Origin: an uncultured Alistipes sp.
Lineage (GTDB): Bacteria; Bacteroidota; Bacteroidia; Bacteroidales; Rikenellaceae
Direction: 5' to 3'
Assembly (NCBI RefSeq): GCF_963931675.1
Contig: NZ_OZ007039.1
Location: forward strand, 1,149,657-1,213,656
Length of the DNA stretch: 64,000 nt
A program made the position numbers and the translations under genes. Of the stretch, positions 8,521 to 18,306 are shown piece by piece. Position 1 is the first letter of the stretch; the number at the start of each line of letters is the position of its first letter. The notes below the pieces were generated by a model. The model saw only the letters and a list, made by a program, of their open reading frames with translations, was not told the origin of the DNA and searched no databases.

Positions 8521-8528
8521 TACTTTTG
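8521..8528 (+). promoter_or_regulatory. Promoter -7 box of metG
   Basis: TACTTTTG matches TAnnTTTG, 29 bases before the ATG at 8558. It supports that start over the longer frame that opens at 8432. Confidence 0.6.
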
Positions 8529-8557
8529 ACGGAAAATCAGCAATTCCTATTCTGTTT

Positions 8558-10600
8558 ATGGCAAAAGAGTTCAAACGCTATCTTGTGACATCTGCACTCC
8601 CCTATGCCAACGGTCCCGTGCATATCGGCCACCTGGCGGGAGTCTACATACCTTCGGATATTTATACCCGTTATCTGCGGCTCAAGGGCTGCGACGTGAT
8701 TTCGGTCTGCGGATCCGACGAACACGGTGTGCCCATCACCATCAAGGCCCGCAAGGAGGGCGTTTCGCCCCAGCAGATCGTCGACCGCTACCATGAACTC
8801 ATCAAGAAGTCGTTCGAGGGGCTCGGCATGTCGTTCGACATCTATTCGCGCACCTCGTCGAAAACTCATGCCGAGACTGCTTCGGCCTTCTTCCGGAAAC
8901 TCTATGACGAGGGCAAGTTCATCGAAAAGACCTCCATGCAGTATTACGACGAGGAGGCGCAGACCTTCCTGGCCGACCGCTATATCGTCGGAACCTGCCC
9001 CAAGTGCGGCAATGACCGGGCTTATGGCGACCAGTGCGAAAAGTGCGGTTCGACCCTCTCGCCCGACGAGCTGATCGAACCCCACAGCGCCGTGTCCGGT
9101 TCGGTGCCCGTCAAGCGCGAAACAAAGCATTGGTACCTTCCGTTGGATCAGTACGAAGGATTCCTCCGCGAGTGGATTCTCGAAGGGCACAAGGAGTGGA
9201 AATCGAATGTCTACGGGCAGTGCAAGAGCTGGCTGGACGGCGGTCTGCAGCCGCGTGCCGTGAGCCGCGACCTCGACTGGGGCATTCCCGTGCCGGTCGA
9301 AGGAGCCGAGGGTAAGGTCCTCTATGTGTGGTTCGATGCTCCGATTGGATATATATCTGCTACAAAGGACCTTACGCCCGATTGGGAGAAGTATTGGAAG
9401 TCGGAGGACACCAAGATGGTCCACTTCATCGGCAAGGACAATATCGTCTTCCACTGCATCGTCTTCCCCTCGATGTTGAAGGCCCACGGCGGTTACATCC
9501 TGCCCGAAAACGTTCCGGCAAACGAGTTCCTGAACCTCGAAGGCGACAAGATCTCCACGTCGCGCAACTGGGCCGTCTGGCTCCACGAATACCTCGAAGA
9601 GTTCCCCGGCAAGGAGGATGTCCTGCGCTACGTACTTTGCGCCAATGCCCCCGAAACCAAGGACAACGACTTCACGTGGAAGGATTTCCAGGCCCGCAAC
9701 AACAATGAACTCGTGGCGGTTCTCGGCAACTTCGTCAACCGTGCGCTGGTGCTGACCAAAAAGTATTTCGACGGCCGGGTTCCGGCCTGCGGCGAGCTGA
9801 CCGATTATGACCGCGAGACGATTGCGGAGGTTGCTGCCGTGAAGGCATCGCTCGAAGCCAATATCGAACATTACCGCTTCCGCGAGGCGTTGAAAGATGC
9901 CATGAACATCTCGCGCATCGGCAACAAATATCTGGCCGATACCGAGCCCTGGAAGGTTGTCAAGACAGACCTCGAACGGGTAAAGACCATTCTGAACATC
10001 GCCTTGCAGATTACGGCCAATACGGCCATCGCCATCGAGCCCTTCATGCCCTTCTCGGCGGCCAAAATCCTGAAGATGCTGGCTGTCGGCAAGTTCGGTT
10101 GGGAGCGTTTGGGTGCCATGGACCTGATCACGGCCGGACACGAGATCGGCGAGCCTGTGCTGCTCTTCGAAAAGATCGAGGACGATGTGATCCAGCAGCA
10201 ATTGGACAAGCTTGCCGCCACAAAAGTGGCCAATCAGGCTGCTGAAGTTGCTCAACATATTGAACCTCAGAAAGATACGATACAATTCGACGATTTCCAG
10301 AAGATGGATATCCGCGTTTCGACCATTTTGGCGGCCGAAAAGGTGGCAAAAACAAAAAAATTGTTGAAACTGACCGTCGATACGGGGATCGACAAGCGGG
10401 AAATCGTATCGGGAATCGCCGAATACTTCACACCCGAGGAGCTGGTCGGCAAACAGGTGCTTGTCCTGGTTAACCTCGCTCCGCGCGAATTGAAGGGTAT
10501 TTTGTCGAAAGGCATGATTCTGATGGCCGAAGATGCTTCCGGAAAATTACGATTGCTGCAGCCCGGCGATACGACCAACAATGGAGCCGTGGTCGGATAA
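8558..10600 (+). CDS. metG: Methionyl-tRNA synthetase with C-terminal tRNA-binding domain
   Basis: A 680-residue class I synthetase that charges tRNA-Met. The HIGH-type motif is [14 protein letters not shown] at the N-terminus. A zinc knuckle, CPKCG...CEKCG, sits near residues 145-165. The KMSKS loop reads DKISTSRN. The last about 110 residues (from [13 protein letters not shown]) form an EMAPII/OB-fold tRNA-binding domain used for dimerisation. Length and domain order are normal for the MetG1 form. The frame extends upstream to 8432, but that part covers the promoter and terminator, so MAKEFKRYL at 8558 is taken. It is followed 54 bases later by ilvE. Confidence 0.97.
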   Translation: MAKEFKRYLVTSALPYANGPVHIGHLAGVYIPSDIYTRYLRLKGCDVISVCGSDEHGVPITIKARKEGVSPQQIVDRYHELIKKSFEGLGMSFDIYSRTSSKTHAETASAFFRKLYDEGKFIEKTSMQYYDEEAQTFLADRYIVGTCPKCGNDRAYGDQCEKCGSTLSPDELIEPHSAVSGSVPVKRETKHWYLPLDQYEGFLREWILEGHKEWKSNVYGQCKSWLDGGLQPRAVSRDLDWGIPVPVEGAEGKVLYVWFDAPIGYISATKDLTPDWEKYWKSEDTKMVHFIGKDNIVFHCIVFPSMLKAHGGYILPENVPANEFLNLEGDKISTSRNWAVWLHEYLEEFPGKEDVLRYVLCANAPETKDNDFTWKDFQARNNNELVAVLGNFVNRALVLTKKYFDGRVPACGELTDYDRETIAEVAAVKASLEANIEHYRFREALKDAMNISRIGNKYLADTEPWKVVKTDLERVKTILNIALQITANTAIAIEPFMPFSAAKILKMLAVGKFGWERLGAMDLITAGHEIGEPVLLFEKIEDDVIQQQLDKLAATKVANQAAEVAQHIEPQKDTIQFDDFQKMDIRVSTILAAEKVAKTKKLLKLTVDTGIDKREIVSGIAEYFTPEELVGKQVLVLVNLAPRELKGILSKGMILMAEDASGKLRLLQPGDTTNNGAVVG

Positions 10601-10654
10601 GCCCGGGATTTTTCGATTTATTTTTGGAGTAAAAAATTCTTAAAACAGAAAGAT

Positions 10655-11668
10655 ATGGAAAATACGGATTGGAGTGCGCTCGGTTTTGACTATCGTAAAA
10701 CGGATTTCAACATCCGTTACTCCTATACGGATGGCAAATGGAGCGACATGGTGGTGACCGATGACGAGTACATTCACATGCACATGTCGGCTTCGTGCCT
10801 GCATTACGGTATTGAACTTTTCGAGGGTCTGAAGGCTTTCCGGGGTGCCGACGGGAAAGTGCGTCTGTTCCGTGTTGCGGACAATGCACGTCGGATGCAG
10901 TCCTCGGCCAAGCGGCTTTGTCTGCCGGTTCCTTCGGAAGAGATGATCGTAAATGCCTGCATCGAGGTGGTGAAACGCAACGAACGTTTCGTTCCTCCCT
11001 ACGGGACTGGTGCTTCGCTGTATCTGCGTCCGGTGATGTTCGGCACGACGGTCGGTCTGGGGGTCAAGCCTTCGAAGGATGCCCTGTTGATTGTCTACTG
11101 TTCGCCTGTGGGTGCCTACTTCAAGTCGGGGATTGCGCCGATCCGTGTTGCCATTGACCGGGAGCAGGACCGCGCTGCTCCACGTGGAACAGGCGACGTG
11201 AAGGTCGGCGGTAACTATGCTGCAAGTCTTCTTTCGGGTGAAAAAGGTCATGATTTGGGCTATTCGAATATCATGTACCTCGATGCTGCCGAGCATAAGT
11301 ATATCGAAGAGTGCGGTGCTGCAAACTTCTTCGGTATCAAGGAGGGTAAATATATCACGCCGAAATCGCCTTCGGTGCTGCCTTCGATCACCAATATGAG
11401 TCTCCGTCAATTGGCGGCCGATATGGGTCTTGAAGTGGAGCAGCGACATATTCCCGTCGAGGAGTTGTCGACCTTTGAGGAGTGTGGCGCCTGCGGAACC
11501 GCTGCCGTGATCTCCCCCATCGGTTACATCTACGACATGCAGACCGGCGAGTCCTACAATTACGGCGACCAGGTTGGCAAAAACTGTCTGGAACTCTACA
11601 CCCGTTTGCAGGATATTCAATACGGTCGTGCCGAGGATAAATACGGCTGGTGTACGGTTGTCTTATAA
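10655..11668 (+). CDS. ilvE: Branched-chain amino acid aminotransferase
   Basis: A 337-residue class IV PLP enzyme that interconverts Leu, Ile and Val with their 2-oxo acids in the cytosol. Family features are HYGIELFEGLKAFRG, YLRPVMFGT, the catalytic Lys in DVKVGGNYAASL, and the C-terminal EECGACGTAAVISPIG. It starts at the ATG 10655 after an A-rich leader. It may be read together with metG, as no terminator is seen in the 54-base gap. Codons 175-179 (around APRGTG) contain a parS-like palindrome. A hairpin terminator follows the stop. Confidence 0.95.
   Translation: MENTDWSALGFDYRKTDFNIRYSYTDGKWSDMVVTDDEYIHMHMSASCLHYGIELFEGLKAFRGADGKVRLFRVADNARRMQSSAKRLCLPVPSEEMIVNACIEVVKRNERFVPPYGTGASLYLRPVMFGTTVGLGVKPSKDALLIVYCSPVGAYFKSGIAPIRVAIDREQDRAAPRGTGDVKVGGNYAASLLSGEKGHDLGYSNIMYLDAAEHKYIEECGAANFFGIKEGKYITPKSPSVLPSITNMSLRQLAADMGLEVEQRHIPVEELSTFEECGACGTAAVISPIGYIYDMQTGESYNYGDQVGKNCLELYTRLQDIQYGRAEDKYGWCTVVL
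11176..11191. other. parS-like ParB-binding site inside ilvE
   Basis: TGCTCCACGTGGAACA matches the perfect palindrome at 11721-11736 in 15 of 16 bases and contains the CCACGTGG core of chromosomal parS sites. It is read as codons for Ala-Pro-Arg-Gly-Thr, so the codon choice could reflect selection for the site. Confidence 0.5.
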
Positions 11669-11690
11669 TCAATCCATTTCGGGTTGAAGA

Positions 11691-11722
11691 ATAGGGCGAT
11701 CTGAAAAGATCGCCCTATTTTG
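11691..11722. terminator. Bidirectional terminator between ilvE and mnmG
   Basis: A perfect 12-bp stem ATAGGGCGATCT/AGATCGCCCTAT (11691-11702, 11707-11718) with a GAAA loop, followed by TTTTG on the plus strand. It lies between the convergent genes ilvE and mnmG. Confidence 0.85.
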
Positions 11723-11736
11723 TTCCACGTGGAACA
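11721..11736. other. parS-like centromere site (perfect palindrome)
   Basis: TGTTCCACGTGGAACA is a perfect 16-bp palindrome. It differs from the widespread Spo0J/ParB site TGTTTCACGTGAAACA by one symmetric change and equals the Pseudomonas-type form in 15 of 16 bases. It lies between the convergent ilvE and mnmG, 12 bases from the mnmG stop. ParB loads at such sites, usually near the origin, to recruit SMC and segregate chromosomes. parA and parB are not in this window. Confidence 0.72.
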
Positions 11737-11748
11737 TACTTAAAAAAA

Positions 11749-13698
11749 CTATCGGCCGAACTTAACCAGCAGAACGTTGACATCCGCAGGCGAAACTCCC
11801 GGAATGCGTGAGGCTTGCCCGATCGTCTTCGGACGAATCCGGTTCAACTTCTGACGGGCCTCGATAGTCAGTGAATTCATTGAAAAAAAGTCAAAATCTT
11901 CCGGGATACGGATATTTTCCAGCCTCCGGAGTTTGTCAGCAATGAATTTTTCGCGCTCAATGTAGCCTTTGTACTTGATTTGAATCTCCGCCTCCTCGAT
12001 GACCTCAGTGTCGATCTCCTGCTTTTCGATGAACCGCTGCAGCTTAGGAAGGATCTTTTGCAGCGATTCGAAAGTCACGTTGTTCCGCATCAGAATGTCG
12101 TACAGCTTCCGACCCTGGCTCAAAGGCTCCTGTCCGACCGATTTCAAATAGTCGTTGATTTCGGCTGCTTTGACACTCTGCTCACGCGCAAAGGCTACAA
12201 GCGATTCTACAAGCGAATTTTTTCGGACGAAATGGGCATATCTTTTTTCGGAAATCAACCCGATTTTATAGCCTAACGGGGTCAGTCGGAGATCGGCATT
12301 GTCCTGCCGGAGCAGGATCCGATACTCGGCCCGGGAGGTGAACATCCGGTAAGGTTCGTCGACGCCCTTGGTCACGAGGTCGTCGATCAGTACGCCGATG
12401 TAGGCTTCGTCGCGTTTCAAAACGATCGGCTCCTCCCCTTTCAGGGCCCGGTGGGCATTGATCCCCGCCATCAGACCCTGGGCTGCCGCCTCTTCGTAGC
12501 CGGTCGTCCCGTTGACCTGACCGGCGAAATAGAGCCCCGAGACGAGTTTGGTTTCGAGTGAATGGTAGAGCTGCGTGGGTGGAAAATAGTCGTATTCGAT
12601 GGCGTATCCGGGTCGGAAAATGTGCAGGTCCTCCAATCCTTCGATCCTGTGCAGCGCCTGCCACTGTACCTCCCACGGCAGCGACGACGAGAAGCCGTTC
12701 AGGTAGTATTCGTTGGTCGAACGTCCTTCGGGTTCGAGGAACAACTGGTGTTGATCCTTGTCGGCAAAGGTCCGCAACTTGTCCTCGATCGAGGGGCAAT
12801 AACGGGGTCCGATGCCGTGAATCGTGCCGTTGAAGAGCGGTGAACGGTCGAATCCCGTGCGCAAAATGGCGTGCACTTCGGGCGACGTGTAGACCAGGAA
12901 ACAGGGCATTTGATCCTTGACCGGCTCGGTTTCGGGCGAAAAGGAGAATTTTCCCGGATTTTCGTCGCCGTATTGGGGTTCGAGGAGCTCGAAATTGATC
13001 GTCCGGGCATCGAGGCGGGCCGGGGTTCCGGTCTTCATGCGACCGGTCTCGAAACCCATGGCCCGGAGGCTTTCGGTGATCCCATGCGAAGCGGCATCTC
13101 CGGCCCGGCCCCCTTCGGCGTGTGCGGCGCCGCAGTGCATCATGCCGTCGAGGAAGGTCCCGGCCGTGAGGATGACGGCCCGGCATGAAAACTCCACCCC
13201 CATGCGGGTTCGGACGCCACGGATCGAGGGGCGTTTCCCGTTTCCCTTCTCCGGATTGTTTGCATGCGTGCCGTCGGGATTCGTTTCCCGGGCGGAGGAG
13301 GCTGTCGGGGCGTCGAAGAGCAGCTCCGTGGCGGCATCCTGCCAGATGTAGAGGTTCCAGATGTTCTCCAGCGTGTGCCGCCACTCCTCCGAGAAGCGCG
13401 TTTTGTCGCACTGGGCCCGCGGGCTCCACATCGCCGCACCTTTTGACTTGTTCAGCATCCGGAACTGCACTGCCGTGCGGTCCGTAATGCGTCCCATCTC
13501 TCCGCCCAAAGCGTCTATCTCTCTGACTATCTGTCCTTTGGCTACGCCGCCGACGGCCGGATTGCAGGACATCGAAGCCATTTTCGTCATGTCCATCGTC
13601 AGTAGCAGGGTCCGCGAACCCAGTCGGGCGGCGGCAGCGGCGGCTTCGCAACCGGCATGTCCGCCTCCGATGACGATGATATCGTAATCGAGAGTCAT
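11749..13698 (-). CDS. mnmG: tRNA uridine-34 carboxymethylaminomethyl-modification enzyme MnmG
   Basis: A 649-residue FAD- and NADH-dependent enzyme that, with MnmE, installs cmnm5 on U34 of certain tRNAs. The N-terminal Rossmann motif is [19 protein letters not shown]. Later family motifs are [45 protein letters not shown] and [18 protein letters not shown]. The C-terminal helical domain binds MnmE and tRNA. About 30 extra residues at positions 120-150 (rich in Asn, Gly and Lys) lengthen the loop before [16 protein letters not shown]. The start overlaps the ybeY stop as ATGA. mnmG (gidA) lies at oriC in many bacteria, which fits the nearby parS-like sites. Confidence 0.97.
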   Translation of the reverse strand: MTLDYDIIVIGGGHAGCEAAAAAARLGSRTLLLTMDMTKMASMSCNPAVGGVAKGQIVREIDALGGEMGRITDRTAVQFRMLNKSKGAAMWSPRAQCDKTRFSEEWRHTLENIWNLYIWQDAATELLFDAPTASSARETNPDGTHANNPEKGNGKRPSIRGVRTRMGVEFSCRAVILTAGTFLDGMMHCGAAHAEGGRAGDAASHGITESLRAMGFETGRMKTGTPARLDARTINFELLEPQYGDENPGKFSFSPETEPVKDQMPCFLVYTSPEVHAILRTGFDRSPLFNGTIHGIGPRYCPSIEDKLRTFADKDQHQLFLEPEGRSTNEYYLNGFSSSLPWEVQWQALHRIEGLEDLHIFRPGYAIEYDYFPPTQLYHSLETKLVSGLYFAGQVNGTTGYEEAAAQGLMAGINAHRALKGEEPIVLKRDEAYIGVLIDDLVTKGVDEPYRMFTSRAEYRILLRQDNADLRLTPLGYKIGLISEKRYAHFVRKNSLVESLVAFAREQSVKAAEINDYLKSVGQEPLSQGRKLYDILMRNNVTFESLQKILPKLQRFIEKQEIDTEVIEEAEIQIKYKGYIEREKFIADKLRRLENIRIPEDFDFFSMNSLTIEARQKLNRIRPKTIGQASRIPGVSPADVNVLLVKFGR

Positions 13699-14126
13699 TG
13701 TTTCTCCCAGAATTTCAGGTATTTATCCTCTTTTCGGTGCATCTGTGCGTTGGTGCGGGGGGTCTTGTCTCCCTGTCCGCAGAGGTGCAGCACGCCGTGG
13801 ACCACCACGCGGCGCATCTCCTGCAGCGCCGTGGCTCCGTATTGCCGGGCGTTGTCCGCCACGGTCTCCACGTCGATGAAGATGTCGCCCGAGACCACCC
13901 GTGCACCCTTTCGGTCGCTGTAGTCGAACGTAATGACGTCGGTGAAGTAGTCGTGTCCGAGATACTGCCGGTTCATCTCCAGCAGCCGCTGCGCCGAGCA
14001 GAAGATATAGCAGACATCCCCCAGCGTATAGCCTTCGGCGGCGGCCACCTCCTGCAGCCAGCGGGCCGTAAGCCGTTTCTGCGGGTAGCGGTACGTACAG
14101 TCGTCGGTATAGTATTTTACAGCCAT
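13695..14126 (-). CDS. ybeY: Endoribonuclease YbeY (rRNA maturation)
   Basis: A 143-residue member of the UPF0054 family, a zinc-dependent single-strand RNase for 16S rRNA 3'-end maturation and ribosome quality control. Family motifs are [19 protein letters not shown] and the metal region [13 protein letters not shown]. The usual motif is HGxLHLxGYDH; here two His are kept but the third is replaced (DK), so the metal site is not textbook. From memory other Bacteroidetes also lack it. The stop overlaps the mnmG start by ATGA, implying translational coupling. The 133 bases upstream to the EnvC-like gene hold no clear promoter or terminator. Confidence 0.9.
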   Translation of the reverse strand: MAVKYYTDDCTYRYPQKRLTARWLQEVAAAEGYTLGDVCYIFCSAQRLLEMNRQYLGHDYFTDVITFDYSDRKGARVVSGDIFIDVETVADNARQYGATALQEMRRVVVHGVLHLCGQGDKTPRTNAQMHRKEDKYLKFWEKQ

Positions 14127-14259
14127 TTTTTCCTGGATATTTTCGATCGGTTCGGTCCGGTATCCTTTTTCAGGCAGGGAGAGATCGGATGTTTCAGCCT
14201 CTTTTCCGGGACTTTTCGGGCTCCTTTGCAGCCGCGGTCCCCGCTCTTTCCTCCCGGGC

Positions 14260-15387
14260 CTATTTCTTGAAACAGTTTTCGGCCTGCATCTTCTGGTTCG
14301 GGTCCGGCGGGTAGATGCCGAAGACGAGTTTGTACTCCGTTTCCATGGTCATGACGTCCACGGCCGAACCGATGGTTCCCAACGGCTGGTTCCGGGCCAC
14401 TTTCTGGCCCTTTTCCACGCTGATCGTCCCCAGGTTGGCATAGGAGGTCAGGTACTCGCCGTGGGCCACGTAAACGTCGTATTTGTTCGTAATGCGGTTG
14501 CGCTTGATGTCGATCACCTTGCCTTCGTAGATCGAGATCACCCGGGCTCCCCGCGGCCCCGTCACTTCGGCCATGTTTTCCCGGTAGCGCTTCACCCGCC
14601 CGCCGACCACCGGAAGCCGCAGCCCCGAGGTCTTCGACGAGAACGACGCTCCCTCCTTGTTGCCCTTGGTGAGTTTGCGCAGTTCGTTGATTGCCACGTC
14701 GAGTTTCTGCTCCTGGGCCAGCTTGCGCTGCAGGGCCGACTTCTCCTTCTGCGACATCGTGCGTATCGTCGCCCGGGCATTCCGCGAGTCGCGTTCGAGC
14801 TTCTCCCGCTGGGTCGCAAGCTGCAGCAGGACCGAATCGAGCGAACGGTTGCGGCGGTCGAGCTCCTCCTTCTCCGTGCGGACCTGTTCGGAGAGCTGTT
14901 CGATGTCGCGCATCTTGCGCTCGCGCAGCGAAGCCACCTCCCGCAATATCGTGATCTTGCGGGCCACGTCGGCGAAATCCCGCGACGAAAAGAGGAATGT
15001 CAGGTAGTTGTTGTGGCGGTAGTTGCGATAGGCTTCACGCACCATCTCGGCATACTCGCTCCGGTTGCGTTCGAGCGTCGAGGCCAGGTCCCCGGCCACG
15101 CTGTCCTTGCGGGCGATCTCCTCGCGCAGCAGCGAAGCCTGCTTTTCGGTCTCGTCAAGCAGCTGGTTCCGCGAGTCGATCTGCCGGGCCAGGCGCCGCA
15201 CCCGCTCCTCGGTCGCCGCACGACCCTTCTGGAGCTTCGAAATCTCCCGCTCCTCGCTGGCAATGCGCTTTTCGAGGTCGGCAATGACCTTTTTCTGCTT
15301 CTCGATGCGGCTGTCGGTCTGGGCCGTGGCGCTGAGGGCGAAGAGCAGGAAAACAAGGAAAAGAGGCGAAAAACGGATCATTCTCAT
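14260..15387 (-). CDS. EnvC-like murein hydrolase activator (coiled coil plus degenerate M23 domain)
   Basis: A 375-residue exported protein. A signal peptide covers residues 1-22. A long coiled coil (about 25-240) is rich in Glu, Arg, Lys and Leu heptads. A C-terminal LytM/M23 domain (about 255-365) contains VYVAHGEYLTSYANLG. The first zinc motif (HxxxD) of active M23 peptidases is missing: the matching segment reads GARVISIYEGKV. This is the E. coli EnvC pattern, where the domain activates amidases at the septum rather than cutting murein itself. It lies 9 bases after the TPR gene and is presumably cotranscribed from the pheS promoter. Confidence 0.88.
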   Translation of the reverse strand: MRMIRFSPLFLVFLLFALSATAQTDSRIEKQKKVIADLEKRIASEEREISKLQKGRAATEERVRRLARQIDSRNQLLDETEKQASLLREEIARKDSVAGDLASTLERNRSEYAEMVREAYRNYRHNNYLTFLFSSRDFADVARKITILREVASLRERKMRDIEQLSEQVRTEKEELDRRNRSLDSVLLQLATQREKLERDSRNARATIRTMSQKEKSALQRKLAQEQKLDVAINELRKLTKGNKEGASFSSKTSGLRLPVVGGRVKRYRENMAEVTGPRGARVISIYEGKVIDIKRNRITNKYDVYVAHGEYLTSYANLGTISVEKGQKVARNQPLGTIGSAVDVMTMETEYKLVFGIYPPDPNQKMQAENCFKK

Positions 15388-15396
15388 ATCGGCGGA

Positions 15397-17193
15397 CTAT
15401 TCGGCGGATGGGGTTTTGGCCGGCTGTTTCAGCCGCTCTTCGATCTGGCGGGCGTCGTAACCCTTCTCCAGGGCCTGCCGCCAGTAGACTTCGGCCATGA
15501 ACTGTTCGCCCAGTTCGTGGAGGATGTCCCCGTAGTGGACCATCAGTTCGGGGCTTTTCTGTCCGTCGAGCGCTACGGCCTTCTGCAGGATCTTCCGGGC
15601 CTCCTCCGTGCATCCCATCTTGTAGAGCACCCACGCCTGGGTATCCAGATAGGTGGGGTTGTTGTCTGTGAGCGCCACGACGCGGCTCGACATCACGAGC
15701 GCCCGGTCCAGATCCCGCTCCTCCAGCGAGAGGAAGTAGGCGTAGTTGTTCAGTACCAGCGCATTGTCCGGCCAGTAGTCCAGACTCTTCTCATAGGACT
15801 TGTAGCACTCCTTCATAGCGCGGCGGTCGATCCCCTTTTTGCCCTTTTTCGCCTGGGCGAAGAGCAGCTCTTCGGGAATGGAGTCGTTGCCGAGCGCCTT
15901 CTGGTGCCAGGTATCGCCGATCATCCCCCAGATGACACTGCGCAGCGAGTCCGTATCGGCGAAGCGGAGCGATTCGCGGTAGGCGCGGATTGCCTGGTCG
16001 TGCTGTTTCGAGTAGCTCATCACGTGGCCCTTCGAGATGTGGAAATCGACCTTTTCGGGGAAGAGCTCCAGGGCCCGGGTGACGTAGCGGTCGACGGAAT
16101 CCGGACGCTGGAGGTAACTCTCGATGTCGATCACCATGCGGTAGTAATCCTCTACGGGAGGCTCGTCGCCGAGGTGGTTCTTGTAGAGGGCGAGGGCCTG
16201 CTTCAACTCTCCCGAAGCGATCAGGTGCCGGGCGTAGAGCTCCACGACGCGTGCATCGTCCGGATAACGGATGGCCAGCGTCGAGGCCAGGTCGTTGAGC
16301 TGGAAGTAATACTCCCGGTAGAAGCGCGTATCGGTAGTGAAATCTTCGAACCGTTTGATCTTCAGTTCAATCGGGAAATCGTCCGAGAGGAAGAGACGAC
16401 GTGTCGTGGCCAGCAGCGAACGGTAGTCCTGACGCCCGGCATAGAAGTCGCTCAGCGACATGAGCGTCTGCACGTTCGTGGAGTCGATCGCCAGGGCGGT
16501 CCGGTATTCGGCCAGCGCCAGCGAATCCTTCCTGTCCGCCGCGTAGAGGTCGGCCAGCACGACATGGTGTTCGGCTTCGTAGGGGTACTCCTCGACCATC
16601 GCACGGGCTTCGTCGAGCGCCTTGTCGATCTGGTTTGTGGCAACGAGAAGGCGCCGCTTCATGCTGCTCAGCAGCGGAATGCGCCCGAAACGCAACTCTG
16701 CGGAATCAAGCGTCACCAGGGCCTGAAACGGACTCTTGCGCTGTTCGTAGAGTGCCGCCACGATGCGGTAGTTGTCCGGGTCCTTCGGGTTCTCCTCCAT
16801 CAGGCGGCGGAAGACCTTCAATGCCTCGCCGTAACGGTCGGTCATCAGCAGCGCCTGTCCGTAGAACTGCTGGTACCACTGATTTGTCGAGTCCAGTTGC
16901 CAGGCGCGGTGGGCCGCATCGATGGCTTCGTCGGGTGCGCTGGGCAGGAGAATGCCGGCCAGTTCATACCACGCCGGGGCGTAGGCCGAGTCGCGGCGGA
17001 TCGCTTCCTGAAGGAGTTGTCGGGCCCGGGCCGTATCGCCCGCAATGGTGCGCTGCTTGATCCCTTCGGTGTAGAACCAGACGCTCTGCAGCGAATCGGG
17101 ACGGTCGGGCGCCGACGGGCTCCCCTTTCCGGAGACGAATGCCGTGGAAAAGAGAACGAGACTGAGGACCGTTGTCACTGTCAGGCGTTTCAT
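15397..17193 (-). CDS. Tetratricopeptide-repeat protein, exported
   Basis: A 598-residue protein with an N-terminal signal peptide (MKRLTVTTVLSLVLFSTAFVSG). Helical TPR units cover most of its length, for example YAPAWYELAGILL, PDNYRIVAALYEQ, NPTYLDTQAWVLYKMG and EARKILQKA. TPR arrays hold partner proteins; no enzyme domain is seen. The frame also allows a TTG at 17199, but the ATG at 17193 starts directly with the signal peptide. It lies 12 bases after pheS and 9 bases before the EnvC-like gene. This suggests a periplasmic or outer-membrane scaffold in cell-envelope assembly. The exact role is unknown. Confidence 0.85.
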   Translation of the reverse strand: MKRLTVTTVLSLVLFSTAFVSGKGSPSAPDRPDSLQSVWFYTEGIKQRTIAGDTARARQLLQEAIRRDSAYAPAWYELAGILLPSAPDEAIDAAHRAWQLDSTNQWYQQFYGQALLMTDRYGEALKVFRRLMEENPKDPDNYRIVAALYEQRKSPFQALVTLDSAELRFGRIPLLSSMKRRLLVATNQIDKALDEARAMVEEYPYEAEHHVVLADLYAADRKDSLALAEYRTALAIDSTNVQTLMSLSDFYAGRQDYRSLLATTRRLFLSDDFPIELKIKRFEDFTTDTRFYREYYFQLNDLASTLAIRYPDDARVVELYARHLIASGELKQALALYKNHLGDEPPVEDYYRMVIDIESYLQRPDSVDRYVTRALELFPEKVDFHISKGHVMSYSKQHDQAIRAYRESLRFADTDSLRSVIWGMIGDTWHQKALGNDSIPEELLFAQAKKGKKGIDRRAMKECYKSYEKSLDYWPDNALVLNNYAYFLSLEERDLDRALVMSSRVVALTDNNPTYLDTQAWVLYKMGCTEEARKILQKAVALDGQKSPELMVHYGDILHELGEQFMAEVYWRQALEKGYDARQIEERLKQPAKTPSAE

Positions 17194-17205
17194 GGGCAAC
17201 CGGAT

Positions 17206-18231
17206 TTAGAGCGCTTCGTCGAACTGGTGGAGGAAGCGCACGTCGTTTTCGAAATAGAGGCGCAGATCCTTCACGCCGTATTTGAGCATGGCGACGCGTT
17301 CAATACCCATGCCGAATGCGAATCCGGAATACTTTTCGGGGTCGATGTCGTTCGCCTTCAGGACATTGGGGTCGACCATGCCGCACCCCATGATTTCGAG
17401 CCAGCCCGTTCCCTTGCAGACCTGACATCCCTTGCCGCCGCAGAGGTTGCACGAGACGTCGACCTCGGCCGAAGGTTCCGTGAAGGGGAAGTACGACGGG
17501 CGCATCCGGATGGCGGCCTGCTCGCCGAAAATCTCCTTGGCGAAGTACAACAGCGACTGCTTCATGTCGGCGAACGAAACCCCCTCGTCGATGTAGAGAC
17601 CCTCGATCTGGTGGAAGATGCAGTGGGCTCGGTAGGAGATGGCCTCGTTGCGGAAGACCCGCCCCGGACAGATGACGCGGATGGGCGGTTTCTGGCGCTC
17701 CATCGTGCGGACCTGGATCGACGAGGTGTGCGTGCGCAGCAGGATGTCGGGGTCCTTCTCGATGAAGAACGTGTCCTGCATGTCGCGTGCCGGGTGTTCG
17801 GGCGGGAAGTTCAGCGCCGAGAAGACATGCCAGTCGTCCTCGATCTCGGGGCCGTCGGCCACGGTATAGCCCAGCCGCGAAAAGACCTCGACGATCTGGT
17901 TGCGGACCAGCGAAATCGGGTGGCGCGAGCCGAGGTGTTCGGCCGAGCCGGGGCGCGTCAGGTCGCCCGACGAGGCCACCTGGTCGGCTGCGGCGTTCTG
18001 CAGCTCCTCGCGCAGTGCGGCGATCCGCTCCGTGGCGGCACTCTTCAGGCGGTTGAGCTGCTGGCCCAGTTCGCGCTTGAGCTCCGGAGCCACCGTCTTG
18101 AACTCTTCCATCAATGCGTTCAGTTCGCCTTTCTTGCCCAGAATCCGGATCCGGAACTCTTCGAGTTCGTTCGCTGCCTTGGGTTTGAACTCCTCGACCC
18201 GTCGCAGAAGTTCGTTGATTTTGTCGGTCAT
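17206..18231 (-). CDS. pheS: Phenylalanyl-tRNA synthetase alpha subunit
   Basis: A 341-residue class II synthetase catalytic subunit that works as an alpha2-beta2 enzyme with PheT. The N-terminal about 90 residues form a tRNA-binding coiled coil. The core has HPISLVRNQIVEVFSRLGY, the motif 2 region VFRNEAISYRAHCIFHQIEG, a CNLCGGKGCQVCKGTGW insert seen in many bacterial PheS, and motif 3 GMGIERVAMLKYGVKDLRL. pheT is not adjacent, so the subunits are encoded apart. It is divergent from the patatin gene, with a -7 box at 18284-18291. Confidence 0.97.
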   Translation of the reverse strand: MTDKINELLRRVEEFKPKAANELEEFRIRILGKKGELNALMEEFKTVAPELKRELGQQLNRLKSAATERIAALREELQNAAADQVASSGDLTRPGSAEHLGSRHPISLVRNQIVEVFSRLGYTVADGPEIEDDWHVFSALNFPPEHPARDMQDTFFIEKDPDILLRTHTSSIQVRTMERQKPPIRVICPGRVFRNEAISYRAHCIFHQIEGLYIDEGVSFADMKQSLLYFAKEIFGEQAAIRMRPSYFPFTEPSAEVDVSCNLCGGKGCQVCKGTGWLEIMGCGMVDPNVLKANDIDPEKYSGFAFGMGIERVAMLKYGVKDLRLYFENDVRFLHQFDEAL

Positions 18232-18233
18232 AT

Positions 18234-18264
18234 TTTGTGCGTATTTCTTTTTTACCTACTTTTG
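18234..18264 (+). promoter_or_regulatory. Promoter of the patatin gene
   Basis: TTTG (18234-18237), 19 bases, then TACTTTTG (18257-18264): both Bacteroidetes elements at correct spacing. It gives a leader of about 37 bases before the ATG at 18307. It lies within the leader of the divergent pheS transcript. Confidence 0.7.
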
Positions 18265-18283
18265 GAGGTCGTCCTTTAACATG

Positions 18284-18291
18284 CAAAGGTA
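18284..18291 (-). promoter_or_regulatory. Promoter -7 box of the pheS operon
   Basis: On the minus strand this reads TACCTTTG (TAnnTTTG), 53 bases before the pheS ATG. It probably drives pheS, the TPR gene and the EnvC-like gene, and may extend to ybeY and mnmG. Confidence 0.6.
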
Positions 18292-18306
18292 TAAAAAAAT
18301 TGAGAT

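Noticed and set aside
8432..8557. Upstream extension of metG
   Set aside because: It contains the -7 box and part of the preceding terminator region. The conserved N-terminus starts at 8558.
14461..18279. Very long open frame on the plus strand across the TPR and pheS region
   Set aside because: It lies antisense to pheS, the TPR gene and the EnvC-like gene, which have clear families. Its translation is low-complexity (Arg, Val, His rich), as expected from GC-rich antisense frames.
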